64,000 nucleotides of DNA from Zanthoxylum bungeanum (Eukaryota; Streptophyta; Magnoliopsida; Sapindales; Rutaceae): contig SKCR01051194.1 in assembly GCA_019454045.1 (NCBI GenBank), positions 1-64,000 of the forward strand, written 5' to 3'. Below are positions 21,201 to 33,517 of the stretch, one piece after another. A program made the translations under genes and the position numbers. The notes under the pieces were generated by a model. That model had not been told where the DNA came from and searched no databases. It was given only the letters and a program-made list of their open reading frames with translations. The stretch's first letter is position 1. The number at the start of each line of letters is the position of its first letter.

Positions 21201-21573
21201 GGAATATTTCGTAAAAGACAGTGCAGTATGTTGGTACAGAACGTTGCATCACGTGATCCGCTTTGACCTGATGTAAGCAATGAAGAGCAGAAGAATAAAC
21301 CGAGTTTGGGGGTGACCAGCCTACCCATTTGTCATACGGTAACAGTTCGAGAATGGACCACCTCACCACCTCTTATCAGCTCAGTCCGATATTGATTCCT
21401 AGAGATTGCAACATCTTGAAGGGATGAACCTCGGGTTTCGAAGCACCTCGCCACTATATCAACTCAGTTCGAAGCGCAACAAACAAGTCATGCAGCAGCT
21501 GGCGAGCCAGATAAGTAAAAATATATTGCATAACTTTGATAGGATTGTAACTGTCACACACTACACAAGTCCA
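21201..21573 (+). other. PPT-proximal 3'UTR of element C
   Basis: Non-coding. Bases about 21390-21573 match D (27769-27950, inverted), including GATGAACCT, CAGCTGGCGAGCCAGATAAG and CTTTGATAGGATTGT, so this is the ordinary Tat 3' end. Confidence 0.7.
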
Positions 21574-21592
21574 TCAAAGTGGGGGCGGGGCG
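21574..21592 (+). promoter_or_regulatory. Polypurine tract of element C
   Basis: TCAAAGTGGGGGCGGGGCG directly precedes the 3' LTR. D and E1 have the same tract inverted (27752-27768, 37557-37573). Confidence 0.82.
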
Positions 21593-21594
21593 AC

Positions 21595-24123
21595 ACTAGG
21601 CACTGTATTTTTGCATTAGACCCAATGATGAGCCTCGTATGGAGGCACTACCCTTTAAGTTATGGTAGCCTCGGATTCACTCGATTAATCTCTGTTTTAA
21701 ATGTTAGACTCGACCCAAAAATCCATGTATCCCACACCAAGCCACACACCAAGCCCATACACCACCAACGCCACAAGCCTAAGCCCATACAACACCAAGC
21801 CACACGCCCACAAGCCTCCAAGCCCAATCCAAAAAATATCCAACACATTAAACATATGTTAAAATCCAAAAAAATCACCTTCCCAATTTAAATCAAATCA
21901 AATCACAGGCCTAAATTAAATAAATCAAATCAAATCACATGCCTAAATTAAATAAATCAATTCAAATCCCATAAATCCATTTCCTAAACTAAAACAAATC
22001 ACCTTCCAAAATTGAATATATCTTTCCTTATAACACACACTAATTGAAGATACCCCCCATGATTGCATGATTTCTTTCTTACCCAAATAGGACAACCCTA
22101 ACCCTTTCTTATAAAAAGGAGCACAAACCAAACCTTAAGCCTCCCAGCATTCATGTTCAAGGCCAAGAGAGGAGCACCACCATTTCTGTGAAACACACCC
22201 CCCAAATAGCCCTCACATTCACGAAAATAGCAACTTAAAATAGCTCTCACATTCACGCAAACAGCAAGGTAAAATAGCCCTCACATTCACGCAAATCACA
22301 TCTTCAAAACACCCTTGAATTCACGCCAAACAATAATAAGAAACAATCCTTAATTCTTCAAAAATAGCCCCAAGAAGCCCTACATTCACGCAAAAAACAG
22401 CCCTAAAATAGCCCTTAAATCACCAAAAAACTGCACTCTAAACACCCCCACAAACCACCAAAAAAAACTGCACCCTAAAACAGTCAAAAAACAGCAGTTA
22501 AAAATAGCAAAAACAGCAGCAAAAATAGCAGCCCAAAACAACAAGACAACGAAGGAAAACATTGAATCGTGTGAATCAGAAAAAATACGGAGCATTAACC
22601 CTTCCGACGGCCGCGTAAACGCACTTTCAAGAGGTGACTTAAAAGGTAAGACCTGAGGGCACCCTTTTATTTACGTTTGTCTATCTTTTTCAGTTATTTA
22701 TTATTATTTCTTCGCATGTATCTTGTTGGTTTATGTATGTTATTTTTGTTGGATGGATGATTTTATGCTATCTCCCGTGGTATATCAGATGGAAACCCAG
22801 ACATAAATTCCATAGCCGAATTCGAATGGACGGTAGTGCAGTCTGTACTTAGGATACAACTCCACGTACTACATGAGAAACGCACACATTTCACATTCAC
22901 GTAAACAGTAACTTAAAATAGCCCTCACATTCATGCAAATCACATCTTCAAACACCTTTGAATTCACGCCAAACAGTAATAAGAAACAGCCCTTAATTCT
23001 TCAAAAACACCCCAAGCAGCCCCACATTCACGCAAAAAAAACAGCCCTAAAATAGCCCTTAAATCACCAAAAAACTGCACTCTAAACACCCCCCAAACCA
23101 CCAAAAAACTTCACCCTAAAACAGTCCCAAAACAGCAGTAAAAATATCAAAAAGCACAGTAAAAATAGCAGCCCAAAACAACGAGACAACGAAGGAAAAC
23201 ATTGAATCGGTGAATCAGAAAAAAAACAGAGCATGAACCCTTCTGACGGCCGCATAACGCACTTTCAAGAGGCGACTTAAAAGGTAAGACCTGAGGGCAC
23301 CATTTTATTTACGTTTGTTTATCTTTTTAAGTTATTTATTATTATTTCTTCGCATGTATCTTGTTGGTTTATGTATGTTATTATTGTTGGATGGATGATT
23401 TTGTGCTATCTCCCGTGGTATATCAGATGGAAACCCAGACGTAAATTCCATAGCTGAATCCGAATGGACGGTAGTGCAGTATGTACTTAGGATACAACTC
23501 CACGTACTACTTGAGAAACGCACACATTTCATTTTATCTAATCTTGTGTTTATCCATGATTCTTTAGAAATAACATGTTATCTCCATGCATGATTTAGTT
23601 ATTTCTTTCTCATTAGGAACTTAATTGTATCTCTTCAATGCTTATGTTTAGACAATCATTATTTATTTATGTTTCCTCATTTATCAATTTAATATATCCA
23701 TGAAATTGTGTGCTTGCCGTTATATCAACTTATTTTATGCATGCGAACTTAGATATAGGTTCTACTTCTATGTATGTAAACTTAGATATAGGTTGTATGC
23801 AAACTTAGGTATAGGTTGTATGTAAACTTAGATATAGGTTGTAAATAAATTTAGAGGTAGGTTATTCTTGCATGTGTATGTTACATAGACTTGGTTATAT
23901 TATTGCACGAATCTGTTCATTACAAGTGGCATAAGTAAGGGACCATTTCGAACCTAACGGTTTGAGGTCTTCCCTTACGAGAGGTGAGTGCAACCTTAAA
24001 TAATTTCCCAGTTCACGCTTGGTGGTGACTCTTTTATTCTCTGGTTTAGTCCCCCACGGGCTACTTCATACTCCCGACCGGGCAGCGAGCCTAGAACAAC
24101 ATCGCCGATTTCTGTGTCCTACA
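21595..24123 (+). repeat. 3' LTR of element C
   Basis: 2,529 bp, ending CCTACA. Its first two bases are AC where the 5' LTR has TG. It exceeds the 5' LTR mainly through a 644-bp tandem duplication (22248-23535) that also duplicates the 105-bp module and the splice-donor-like site. Confidence 0.88.
22248..23535 (+). repeat. 644-bp tandem duplication in 3' LTR of C
   Basis: CACATTCACG starts copies at 22248 and 22892, and both run to the GAGAAACGCACACATTTC segment. The 5' LTR and solo LTR have one copy, so the duplication arose after insertion or was lost from the 5' LTR. Confidence 0.88.
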
Positions 24124-24128
24124 TTGAT
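24124..24128. repeat. Target site duplication of element C, right copy (TTGAT)
   Basis: Identical to 11262-11266 and directly follows the LTR terminus CCTACA. Confidence 0.9.
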
Positions 24129-24490
24129 AAAGGATAAATTAAGTATATAATGATGTTTTATATATTCATTTTTGGTTTGGAAGTATTGAAATATAGTAGA
24201 GTTAGATAACTTGGGTTTGGGATGAATTTGGAGAAAAAACCATAAACATGGAAAACGCAGGTGCCTCACGACGCGAGAGGAAGAAGGTGATTGAATTCTG
24301 GACACAGCGTGTTGCGAAGCGAGACCAGAATATCACCAAATCAATTTTAATACACCAATTATGTCCTAGCGCGTTAAAGGCTGCCCTTAGGGACTCGTAA
24401 CAGTTTATACACACATCCTATATCAAGTTATGATCATCATAAGTCTTGAGTATATAATATTCTGTTGAATCTTTAAAGTATCAAGGTTAT
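24129..24490 (+). repeat. Chromovirus-like LTR, right part
   Basis: It continues the LTR interrupted at 11266. It contains CGCAGGTGCCTCACGACGCG and GTGTTGCGAAGCGAGACCAG, GC-rich segments of a kind common in Tekay/Del LTRs. It is cut by the LTR of element D at 24491 and its own 3' end is not seen. Confidence 0.5.
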
Positions 24491-25384
24491 TATAGACATG
24501 GTACATAGGTGTGCGACGTTGTCCAAGCCCGTGGCTCTTTGGGAGTACGAAGTAGCCCGCAGGGGACTAAATCGGAGAATAAATGGAGTCGCCACCCAGT
24601 GTGAATTGGGAAATGATTTAAGGCCGCACTCACCCCTCGCAAGGGAAGACCTCAAACCGTTGGGTTCGGAATGGTCTCTTACTTATGCCAATTGTAATGA
24701 AAAGATTTATGCAATAATATAACCAAGTCTTATGCAACACATGCAAGATAATTTAATCAACAACAAGTTTTCACACCATAAACGTAAATAAAAAAAGAAG
24801 AAAATGCATAATTCCATAAACATATTAACAAAGAAGTATGAAAATATAAATAAGTAATAACAGTAAAGCATAATAATTTGAAGAGAAATGATTAAGTATG
24901 TAATGCAAAGAAATGACCAAAGGGCCAACATGCATAAAATATGATAAAGAAGAGTCTACCCACTGTATGCGCATTCATGTATCGTTCAGAAACACGTTCA
25001 AATGGTATGCGATATAATATATGGTAAAATAGAATGCATGCGTTCGTTTTGCGTTCAGAAACGCGTTCGAACAGAATGAGGCATAATACATATGTTCGTG
25101 TAGCGGTTGAGAACGCGATCGAATGAGATTACCAAAGTGGTAAAAAAAATGACACAAACACTTGCGTGAATGTTTCTCAAGTAGTACGTGGAATTGTATC
25201 CCAAGTACAGACCGCACTACCATCCATTCGGATTCGGCAACGGAATTTATGTATGGTTTCCATCCGATATACCACGAGAGGCAACACTCAAGCATTAACA
25301 TAGAATGAATGCAAAGCGCTAATGAAAAATAACAGCCGAAAAGGAGAATAACAAAATTAGAAGAAGAGAGGTGCGACCAAGAGA

Positions 25385-26090
25385 CTTAGCCGACATCTAT
25401 ATTGGACCTCGTATGCCCGATTGAATGTATTTCACATCCAATCAAGTGTACTTCATCTGGCATGGTAAAATATTGTTGTAAAGGTAGCCTTTAGGTATTT
25501 CCCTCAGATGGAGGACCTTTAAGCCAACGCGATTAGCCCATGCACACTAAATGACGATGCAAAAGTAAACAGAAAAAATAACATGTGGAAAGTAAATGAC
25601 AGAATAATAGAAGAGATGCGACCAAGGCCAACATCTATATGGGACCTCGTATTCCCGATTGAACGCACTTCACATTCAATCAAGTATACTTCGTTCGGCA
25701 CGGTAAAACATCGTAATAAAGGTAGCCTTTAGGCATTTTCCTCAAATGGAGGACCTTTAATCCATCGTAGTTAGCCCATGCATACTAGATTAAAAATACA
25801 TAAATAAATAAAGCAATAAAAAGCGGAAAGTAAATAACAAAATAATATAAGAGATGCAATTAAGGCCAACACCTACATGGGACCTCGTATGCCCGATTGA
25901 ACATATTTCCCATTTAATCAAGTATACATTGTTCGACGCGGTAAAACATTGTGGTAAAGGTAGCCTTGAGGCATTTCCCTCAAATGAATGACCTTTAATC
26001 TAACGTGATTAGCCCATTCGCACTAGATTAAAAATGCGAAAATAAATAAAGCAATATATAGAAAATAGATAGCGAAACAATAAACACAAA
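25385..26090 (-). repeat. Three 236-bp tandem repeats in D 3' LTR
   Basis: Units begin near 25391, 25627 and 25863, each with a GGACCTCGTATGCCCGATTG-type segment and a GGTAAAGGTAGCCTT segment. The D 5' LTR has the same three units (32246-32945), so the array predates insertion. Confidence 0.9.
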
Positions 26091-27280
26091 CAATGAATGA
26101 ACATAAATTTAAATAAAAAATGAAACACGCGCTTGAAAGTTTCTCAAGCGATACGTGGAGTTGTATCCCAAGTATAGACCGCACTACCGTCGATTCGGAT
26201 TCGGCTATAAAATTATTTCTGGGTTTCCATCTGATATATCGTAAGGGATAACATGTAATCATTAACCCAATATATATAAAAGTAGACGTGAACCATAAAA
26301 TGCATGCGAGGAAATAACAATAGAGAACCGAAAAAATGAATGAAAAATAGCAAAAGTTGCACTCAAGTCTTACCTTTTAAGTTGCTTTTCGGAAGTGCGT
26401 TGCGTCGTCGCCGGAAAGGTTAATGTTCCGTAACTTTTTTGGTTTACTGGTTCAACATTTTTATTCACTATTTCACTATTTTGGGCTGTTGTTTTCTATA
26501 TTTTATCGCTGTTCTGGTCGTTGTTTTTTGCTGTTGTCTTCTCTGATTTTTTGGGGCTATTTTTGGATTATTTTTGCACTATTTTTGGGTTATGTCTTGT
26601 TGTATTTGTTAGGTTAGGGGTGCTTTAGTTTTTTATTTTGATCGGTGAAGGAAGGCTGCATGGACTTGTGTGTGTTTCTGGTTGTGGGAGGTCTCCTTTG
26701 TTGTTCACGCTGTTTGGCTATGTTGGTGGGCTCGTAAGTGGCTTAAGTGTGTCGGTGCTAAGGGCTGCAGTTTGTGCTTTGTGTTTTTGTGATTTGAGTG
26801 AAGGGCCAAATGTCTTTTTTGTCTGTTTTGCTAGAGCTAGTGGCGTGGGTTTTGATGGATTTGTTCATGTGAAGCTTAGGGTTGGCCACGTATTGAGTGA
26901 GTGGTCCGAAGGGTTTATTCATGTAAGGGTTTTTATATTTTGTCGTGAGGAGAGTTCAGATGTGTCTTTATTTTGTTTATTCTTGTCAGTGCACGTAGGG
27001 TTGAAGGGTTTAGGGCTGTTTGAGAGAGATGGTTGCCTTGAGTAGTGTGTGCATGAGAGATGAGTGTCTAGGGTTCTTCTTTGTTTTCTTTTTGACGTGA
27101 TCGAAAGAGAATGTGAGCTTAGAGAGAGGATTAGCTTTTTTAAAGTTTTTCTTTTTGGGTGATGCCGTGAATCTGTAAGGGAAAAGGGAGAGGGGGAAGA
27201 GAGAGAGAGTGATTAGGTTTTTTTGTCTGGTTTTGAGAGAGAGGGGCCAAGGAAGAGACGTAGAGTTTGGAAAATGTCAT

Positions 27281-27288
27281 CTTTTATA
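27281..27288 (-). promoter_or_regulatory. TATA box in D 3' LTR
   Basis: TATAAAAG on the minus strand. In the D 5' LTR the equivalent site (about 36182-36189) is altered, reading TTATTA on the plus strand in place of TTATAA. Confidence 0.5.
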
Positions 27289-27751
27289 ATGGTACATGCT
27301 ATGATTTCCTTTTGTTTGCATGGCTTGAAAACGGAACAACTCAAGCAAATAAGAGCTGTATTTAATTAATTTATTTATGGAAATAATATTATGTATTTTT
27401 GGTGGGGCAATATCTTTAATTGGAAGGTGATTTATTTAGATTTTAACATGTTTTAAATGTGATTTGAATACTTGGATTAGGCTTGGGCGGAATGGGCTTA
27501 GAAGGGTTGGATGGGGGGTGTGAGGCATGTGGGCTTTTACGGGTTGCGGGGGTTTTGAGCTGAGGCTAACATTTAATATAGGAATTGACTAAGCAAACCC
27601 TGGGCTAAAATAGTCAGTTTAAATTTGACAAGGTATTTATTTTTCTGAATTTTCCCTTCCGGCATCCTTTTCCCGTGACTTCCGCAACTTATCGGGTAGT
27701 GCCTCCATACGAGGCTCATCATTGGGCTCTATGCAAAAATATGTGTCTACA

Positions 27752-27768
27752 GTCGCCCCCACTTTGAT
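27752..27768 (-). promoter_or_regulatory. Polypurine tract of element D
   Basis: The minus strand reads TCAAAGTGGGGGCGAC right at the 3' LTR start. Confidence 0.82.
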
Positions 27769-27983
27769 GGGACTTGTACAATGTGTGGCAGTGACAATCC
27801 TATCAAAGTCATGCATGTATTTTTACTTACTTGGCTCGCCAGCTACCATCGAACTTAATTGTTGCTTTGAGATGCTTCGAACTGAGTTAATTTGGTGACG
27901 AGGTGCTGCGACCCCTAAGGTTCATCCCTGTAAGATGCTGTGATCTCTAGGATTCATTACCGAACTGAGCTGATGTAAGATAG
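27769..27983 (-). other. PPT-proximal 3'UTR of element D
   Basis: Non-coding, homologous to 21390-21573 of element C. Confidence 0.7.
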
Positions 27984-28372
27984 TGGTTTATTCTGAACCA
28001 TTACTGATGTAAGATGATGGTTCATTTCCGAACTGTTACTTGTTGGGATGGTGGTCCATTTCCGAACCGTCACATAATGAGATAGTGGTCCATTTATAAA
28101 CTGTTACTGATGTGATGTGGCTCATTTCCGAACCTTTACTTATGAGAGATGGTTCATTTCCAAACCGTTACTGAGTTGAGAGATGGTTCATTTTTGAACC
28201 GTTCCTAAGTTGTGATGGTTCATTTTTGAAACATTCCTCAGTTGAGATGGTTCATTTTTTAACCATTCTTGAGATGTGATGGTTCATTTTTGAACCATTC
28301 CTGAGTTGAGATGATTCATTTTTGAACCATTCTTGAGTTGTGATGGTTCAATTTTGAACCATTCTTGAGTTT
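27984..28372 (-). repeat. 32-bp hairpin repeat array of element D, about 12 units
   Basis: Same unit family and GGTTCATTTTTGAACC core as in element B. Units toward 28140-28372 are more regular. A few arms carry single changes that break the stem (e.g. near 28230 and 28260). Confidence 0.9.
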
Positions 28373-28836
28373 CTCGTCTTTGCCACTTTTTTTTCAAAAC
28401 CTGCGAACACAAAACAAAAATTGCATGCATATGATGTGTATGCATATATGCGTGGATGCATTCCCTATTCCGATGGGTTAGGACTTCCTTGTACTCATTT
28501 GGCGCCCTTCGCCTATTAATGCCTTTAGTCGCCCCCAAGTCTGCTTACAATTTCCTTCTGTCAATTCTATTATGTTTCTTACTTACAATTAAAACTCCCT
28601 TGGTTTTCACACATGCCAAGATTAAATGTCTTTGTCGAATTAATATAAAATATGCACATGTCACGCATGCTATGAAGCAAACCGAAAAGATTCGAACAAG
28701 TAAGCAAAATAATATTTTTATGACTAATAAATGTGGGATTACACAAATAAATATCTTCGTTATCTACAGCATTGCCTTCTTCAGTCTTCTTGGTTCCTTT
28801 GAGCGTCAGATTCTCTGACTGTTGTAGTTTTTCTAT
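28373..28836 (-). other. Spacer between gag and hairpin array of element D
   Basis: Collinear with 6766-7251 in B. No protein domain seen. The part nearest the array resembles sequence downstream of integrase in E1. Confidence 0.65.
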
Positions 28837-30256
28837 CTATTCATTCTTCTCTTTGTCACTGATCGAGAAGTTTTCCCGGGAATCTATTCCTTGCCTCGTT
28901 TCATCTTCATTACTGCTACCCCATATCTCCATGTAAAAGGCTTGGTTGTCGATGATTTGGAGGACAAGGCTTTCAGGTAGGCCGGGGCTAATCATGTAGG
29001 TGGGTGGTGGAACATAGTGGTAGTTGGGTAGAGGATTTTCTGTGTGTGTTGGGTTGTTCTTTTTCAGGGTCGGGTATTTTATGAGCGTCAATGAGGTTTT
29101 GGATCTCATGCCTAAGACGGGTGCATTTATCAGTTTCGTGGCCTTTTCTTTGATGGAAGTGACAATATAGGTCGAGGTTAGGTAGATCAGAGTTGGAAGT
29201 GGTTTAGGCTCTAAGGGTTCTAGAGTCATTGCGTATTTAGTTTTTCAAACACATTTGACAAAGGTCTACCAAGATTGGAGAATCGCCTGTTTTTTATGGC
29301 AGTGACCTCAGCAGTAGCGGGCATGTTCCCTGAAGGCCCCCAATAGGTCCTTCTATTCTGCCCGTAAAACTCCTGATTCTCGGTTTCCTCCTCCTCGATA
29401 TCTATGACAGTTTCTCTAAGCTGTCGAAAGTCGCTAATCATGGAGGTCAACCTCCCGAACTTTCCATAAATAGAGGGCTTGGTGCCCTTAATGATAATCT
29501 TGATTTGGTCCTTCTACGAGGGCGAGAGTTTGTATTTTCAAGAGCTGGCTTCTTAGCGATCTAAATAATCCTTGAAGCTCTCCTCTGGCTTCTGTTTGGT
29601 ATTCTCCAAGTCACGGAGCGACAAGTCGATCTCCAAATCTGTGACATACTGATTCAGAAAGGCCTCTGCTAATGCCCTCCAATCATCATTGACCTTTCTC
29701 TCCAGGCCGTGATACCATACCACGGGCCCCCTCTAGTGACATCCCGAACATCTTCTGAACTTGAAGCTTCGAACAGACCCACTGAACTCATCACAGAAAC
29801 ATACTTTCGGAGATGGACCTTCGGATCCTCACTCTCGTTGAACTTGGCTATGTCAGGCATCTTGAACTGCAAAGGCAGCTGCTCTTCGAAAATCATCGCA
29901 TCATAGTCTAGCAAATCTTCATGTTTACCCCTCAGCTTGCGGGTAACTAACTCTACCTGATCTCTAAATTTCTGTAATTCTACCTGAGACCCGGCTACCC
30001 TTCCCATGGCGTACTCTACCATGTCATCATCAAAAATAAGGATCTCATCACTCGCCCTATTCGGAGACTCCTCACGCCTGACATTCTCATTACTTTCTAC
30101 TCCACTTATGCGGGACACTGCTAGACTGGCCACAACGGTGGCTAAAGCTTGTAGCTGCTCAGTAATCTTAGTGTTGTTGGTCTCTAATTGATCTATGCGG
30201 GAAACCTCATTATCTAACTCACTCATGTTTGTTAACTGTTTTTTACGAGTCTTCAT
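28837..30256 (-). pseudogene. gag: Tat-lineage gag pseudogene (element D)
   Basis: An open N-terminal segment of 195 codons runs from 30256 to 29669. The Met that aligns with the gag starts of B, C and E2 is at 30226 (MSELDNEVSRIDQLE). It carries the coiled N-terminal region, the DEILIFDDDMVEYAMGR segment and QFKMPDIAKFNESEDPKVHL. Downstream the frame shifts. The zinc knuckle C-HF-H-QRKG-H-ETDK-C is intact near 29120-29170 in another frame. Gag ends at 28837 (...SISDKEKNE), soon after the EIWGSSNEDE segment where C and E2 continue into protease. Confidence 0.85.
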
Positions 30257-31347
30257 TCTTCTCTAACCCAACAAATATCTATGATGGCTGTTTGAAACTA
30301 TAAGTTAGCATGGTGTATGTATGCGTGTGATTCATGAGATATATAAGATGCATGTGGTTACCAAAACAGAATATATCCTTTCGACCTTATTTCTCCCCAC
30401 CCGTGTTAAGTATATTTTTGGGTTCTAAGTATGGCTTATTTACGCACCAATATTGGTACATTAAATCGCTCTCCTCCTATGCTACGGGGTGAACCTTGGC
30501 TACCTAAGTCTCTTTCCATCTGTAACAGACAAAGACAGCTCATTTACAATATTGACTCAGCCATTTATAGGGATCGTGCCATTGTCTAGAAATGACGAAT
30601 TGGGCCTTCGGTAATCACGGTTATGGGGATGAACTTGGAAGCATCCAAAAGTTTGTAAATATGTCGTAACAAGGTGTATCCTTTCTAGATGAAAGCCAGT
30701 GCAAATATTGGGCTCAAGCTTCTAACATATTTGGATAATGATTGGATTTTCTAAGCCCATCAAGGTTTTCATACAGGTTGCCCCCATTATCATTTCCAAG
30801 CATTCAATCATATTATTGCAAGGTGCAAACTTGTCCTAGTTGAAAAAGGCCCAACATGTTTACAGTTTTGTGATAACATGGTTAACCAACTTCAAATGAT
30901 ATGGGGCCTGAACACAAAGTGGCCCATCGGTATTTTAGAAGCTTTTGGCCCAATCGTCATAAGACATAAATTCGTCCCAGTCTAAATGGCCCAATAAGTT
31001 CGTATCTTATGACGAGAAGTCCAACTGGATCCAAACGATGATGGTCCCAAACACAAGCATAAAATGGTGGCTTCTATAGGTCATACAACTATGGTTCACA
31101 TGTGGGTTTATATGGGTATGGATAAAGGCTCCCACCGATGAAGGGTTGCCCCCAACTAGGTCACTCTACTCAAGGGTTCATGCCAACGAGTGATGATACC
31201 ATATAATGAATCGCCTCTTCGAGCGAAAATGACTTCACGATACATGATGTCATTGAGGTAAGAAAGGTATGCAAAATATATGAGACAAGGTTAACTAAAG
31301 TAAAAATCACAAACATTACAAGACATTATTTCGGGGTCGATTCTCTA
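30257..31347 (-). other. Leader of element D
   Basis: Non-coding. It contains diverged repeats with TGGCCCATC, TTTTAGAAGCTTTTGGCCC and GTCCCAGT-type segments (about 30740-31080), as in the E2 and C leaders. Confidence 0.65.
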
Positions 31348-31365
31348 TCCCTAATGGAGTCGCCA
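31348..31365 (-). promoter_or_regulatory. Primer binding site of element D
   Basis: The minus strand reads TGGCGACTCCATTAGGGA, three bases from the 5' LTR. It differs from the C site at two positions. Confidence 0.78.
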
Positions 31366-33512
31366 CACTGTAGACATGGTACAGAGATGTGCGACGCTAT
31401 CTGGGCTCACGGCCCATTGGGAGTACGGAGTAGCCCGATGGGGACTAAACTGGAGAATAAATGGAGTCGCTACCCAGTGTGAATTGGGAAATGATTTAAG
31501 GCCGCACTGACCTCTCGTAAGGGAAGACCTCAAACCGTTGGGTTCGAAATGATCCCTTACTTATGCCAATTGTAATGAAAATATTTATGCAATAATATAA
31601 CCAAGTCTTATGCAACATATGCAAGATAATTTAATCAACACACTAGTTTACACACCATAAACGTAAATAATAAAAAAAGGCAAATGCATAATTCCATAAA
31701 CAAATTAAACAAAGAAGTGCGAAAATGTAAATAAGTAATAACAGTAAAAGTGTTAATAATGAAGAGAAATGATTAAGTATGTAATGTAAAAGAAATGACC
31801 AAAGAGGCCAACATGCATAAAATATGATAAAGAAAAGTCTACCCACTGTATGTGCATTCAAGTAACGTTCAGAAACGCGTTCGAATGGTATGGGATATAA
31901 TGCATGGTAAAATAGAATGCATGCGTTCGTGTAGCGTTCATTTCAAACAGAGTGAGGTAGAATACATATGTTCATGTAGCGGTTGAGAACGCGATCGAAC
32001 GAGATTACCAAAGTGATAAAAAAATGACATAAACAGGTGCTGAATGTTTCTCAAGTAGTAGGTGGAAATGTATCCCAAGTACAGACCGCACTATCGTCCA
32101 TTCGGATTCGGCAACAGAATTTATGTACAGGTTTCCATCCGATATACCACGTGTGGCAACACTCAAGAATTAACATAGAATGAATGCAAAGCCCTAAATG
32201 AAAAATAACAACCGAAAAGGAGAATAATAAAATTAGAGAAGAGGGGGCCGACATCTATATGGGACCTCGTATGCCCGATTGAACATATTTCATGTCTAAT
32301 CAAGTGTACTTCATTCGGCGTGGCAAAATATTGTGGTAAAGGTAGCCTTTAGGTATTTACCTCAAATGGAGGACCTTTAATCCAACGCGATTAGCCCATG
32401 CGCACCAAATGATGATGCAAAAGTAAACATACGGAATAACAGGCAGAAAGTAAATGACAGAATAATAAAAGAGATGCGACCAAGGCCAACATCTAAATGG
32501 TACCTCAAATGCACGATTGAACGTATTTCATAATCAATTAAGTATACTTCGTCTGGGGCGGCAAAACATCGTGGTGAAGGTAGCCTTTAGGCATTTCCCT
32601 CAAATGGAGGACCTTTATCCAATGTAGTTAGCCCATGCGCACTATATTAAAAATGCATAAATAAATAAAGCAATAACATGCAGAAAGTAAAAACGGAATA
32701 ATAAAAGAGATGTCACGAAGGCCAACACCTATATGGGACCTCGTATGCCTAATTGAGCATATTTCACATTCAATAAAGTACACTTCATTTGGCGCGGTAA
32801 AATATTATGGTAAAGGTAGCCTTGAGACATCTCCCTCAAATGAAGAAACTTTAATCCAATGTGATTAGCCCATACGTACTAAAGTAATAATACGTAAATA
32901 AATAAAACAATACATAGAAAATAGATAGCGGAACAATAAACACAAACAACGAATGAACATAAAATTAAATATTAAAACGAAACAAGCGCTTGAAAGTTTC
33001 TCAAGCAGTACATGGAGTTATATCCCAAGTACAGACCGCACTACCGTCGATTCGGATTCGGCTACGGAATTTATTTCTGGGTTTTCATCCGATATACCGC
33101 AAGGGATAGCACGCAATCATTAGCCCAATATAAATAAAAATAGACGTGAACCATAAAAATGCTTGCGAGGAAATTAAAATAGATAATTGAAAAGATGAAA
33201 AAAAAATAGCAAAGGGTGCCCTCAGGTCTTACCTTTTAAGTTGCTTCTCGGAAGTGCGTTGCGTCGTCGCAGGAATGGTTAATGTTTTATAACTTTTCTG
33301 GCTTACTGGTTTAATATTTTTCTTCATTATTTCGCTATTTTGGCCTGCCGTTTTCTCTATTGTTGCTGCTATTTTGGTCACTATTTTTTGCTGTTATTTT
33401 CTCCGATTTTTTGGGGCTATTTTAGGATTATTTTTGCACTATTTTTTGCTTATGGCTTGTTGGATTTGCTAGGTTATGGGGTGCTTTAGTTGTTTGTTTT
33501 GATTGGTGAAGA

Positions 33513-33517
33513 AGGGC
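33513..33517. repeat. Target duplication of solo LTR, left (AGGGC)
   Basis: It matches AAGGC at 35482-35486 with one mismatch. The uninterrupted D 3' LTR reads GAAGGCTGCATGG at the equivalent place (about 26649), supporting insertion there. Confidence 0.78.

Larger units (their letters stand above)
11267..24123 (+). mobile_element. Element C: complete but dead Tat-lineage (Ogre/Retand-like) retrotransposon
   Basis: A 12,857-bp element in the order 5' LTR, PBS, long leader, gag, protease, RT, RNase H, archaeal-type RNase H, integrase, 3' tandem repeats, Athila-like 3'UTR segment, PPT, 3' LTR. TTGAT flanks it on both sides. It lies inside the LTR of a chromovirus-like element, so it is younger than that element. 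The LTRs differ by many substitutions and a 644-bp duplication, and the polyprotein has dozens of stops, so the insertion is old. Confidence 0.92.
24491..27751 (-). repeat. 3' LTR of element D
   Basis: 3,261 bp, reading TGTAGACACATATTTTTGC at its start on the minus strand. It contains two copies of the 105-bp module (25172-25274, 26139-26241) around three 236-bp repeats, a splice-donor-like site near 26371, and a TATAAAAG box at 27281-27288. Open frames at 26423-27045 are LTR sequence. Confidence 0.88.

Noticed and set aside
26423..27045. Open frames with Cys/Val/Phe-rich proteins on the plus strand of the D LTR (also 35365-36067)
   Set aside because: They lie antisense inside LTRs, and the two LTR copies do not keep the same frame. 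Composition reflects T/G-rich LTR sequence.
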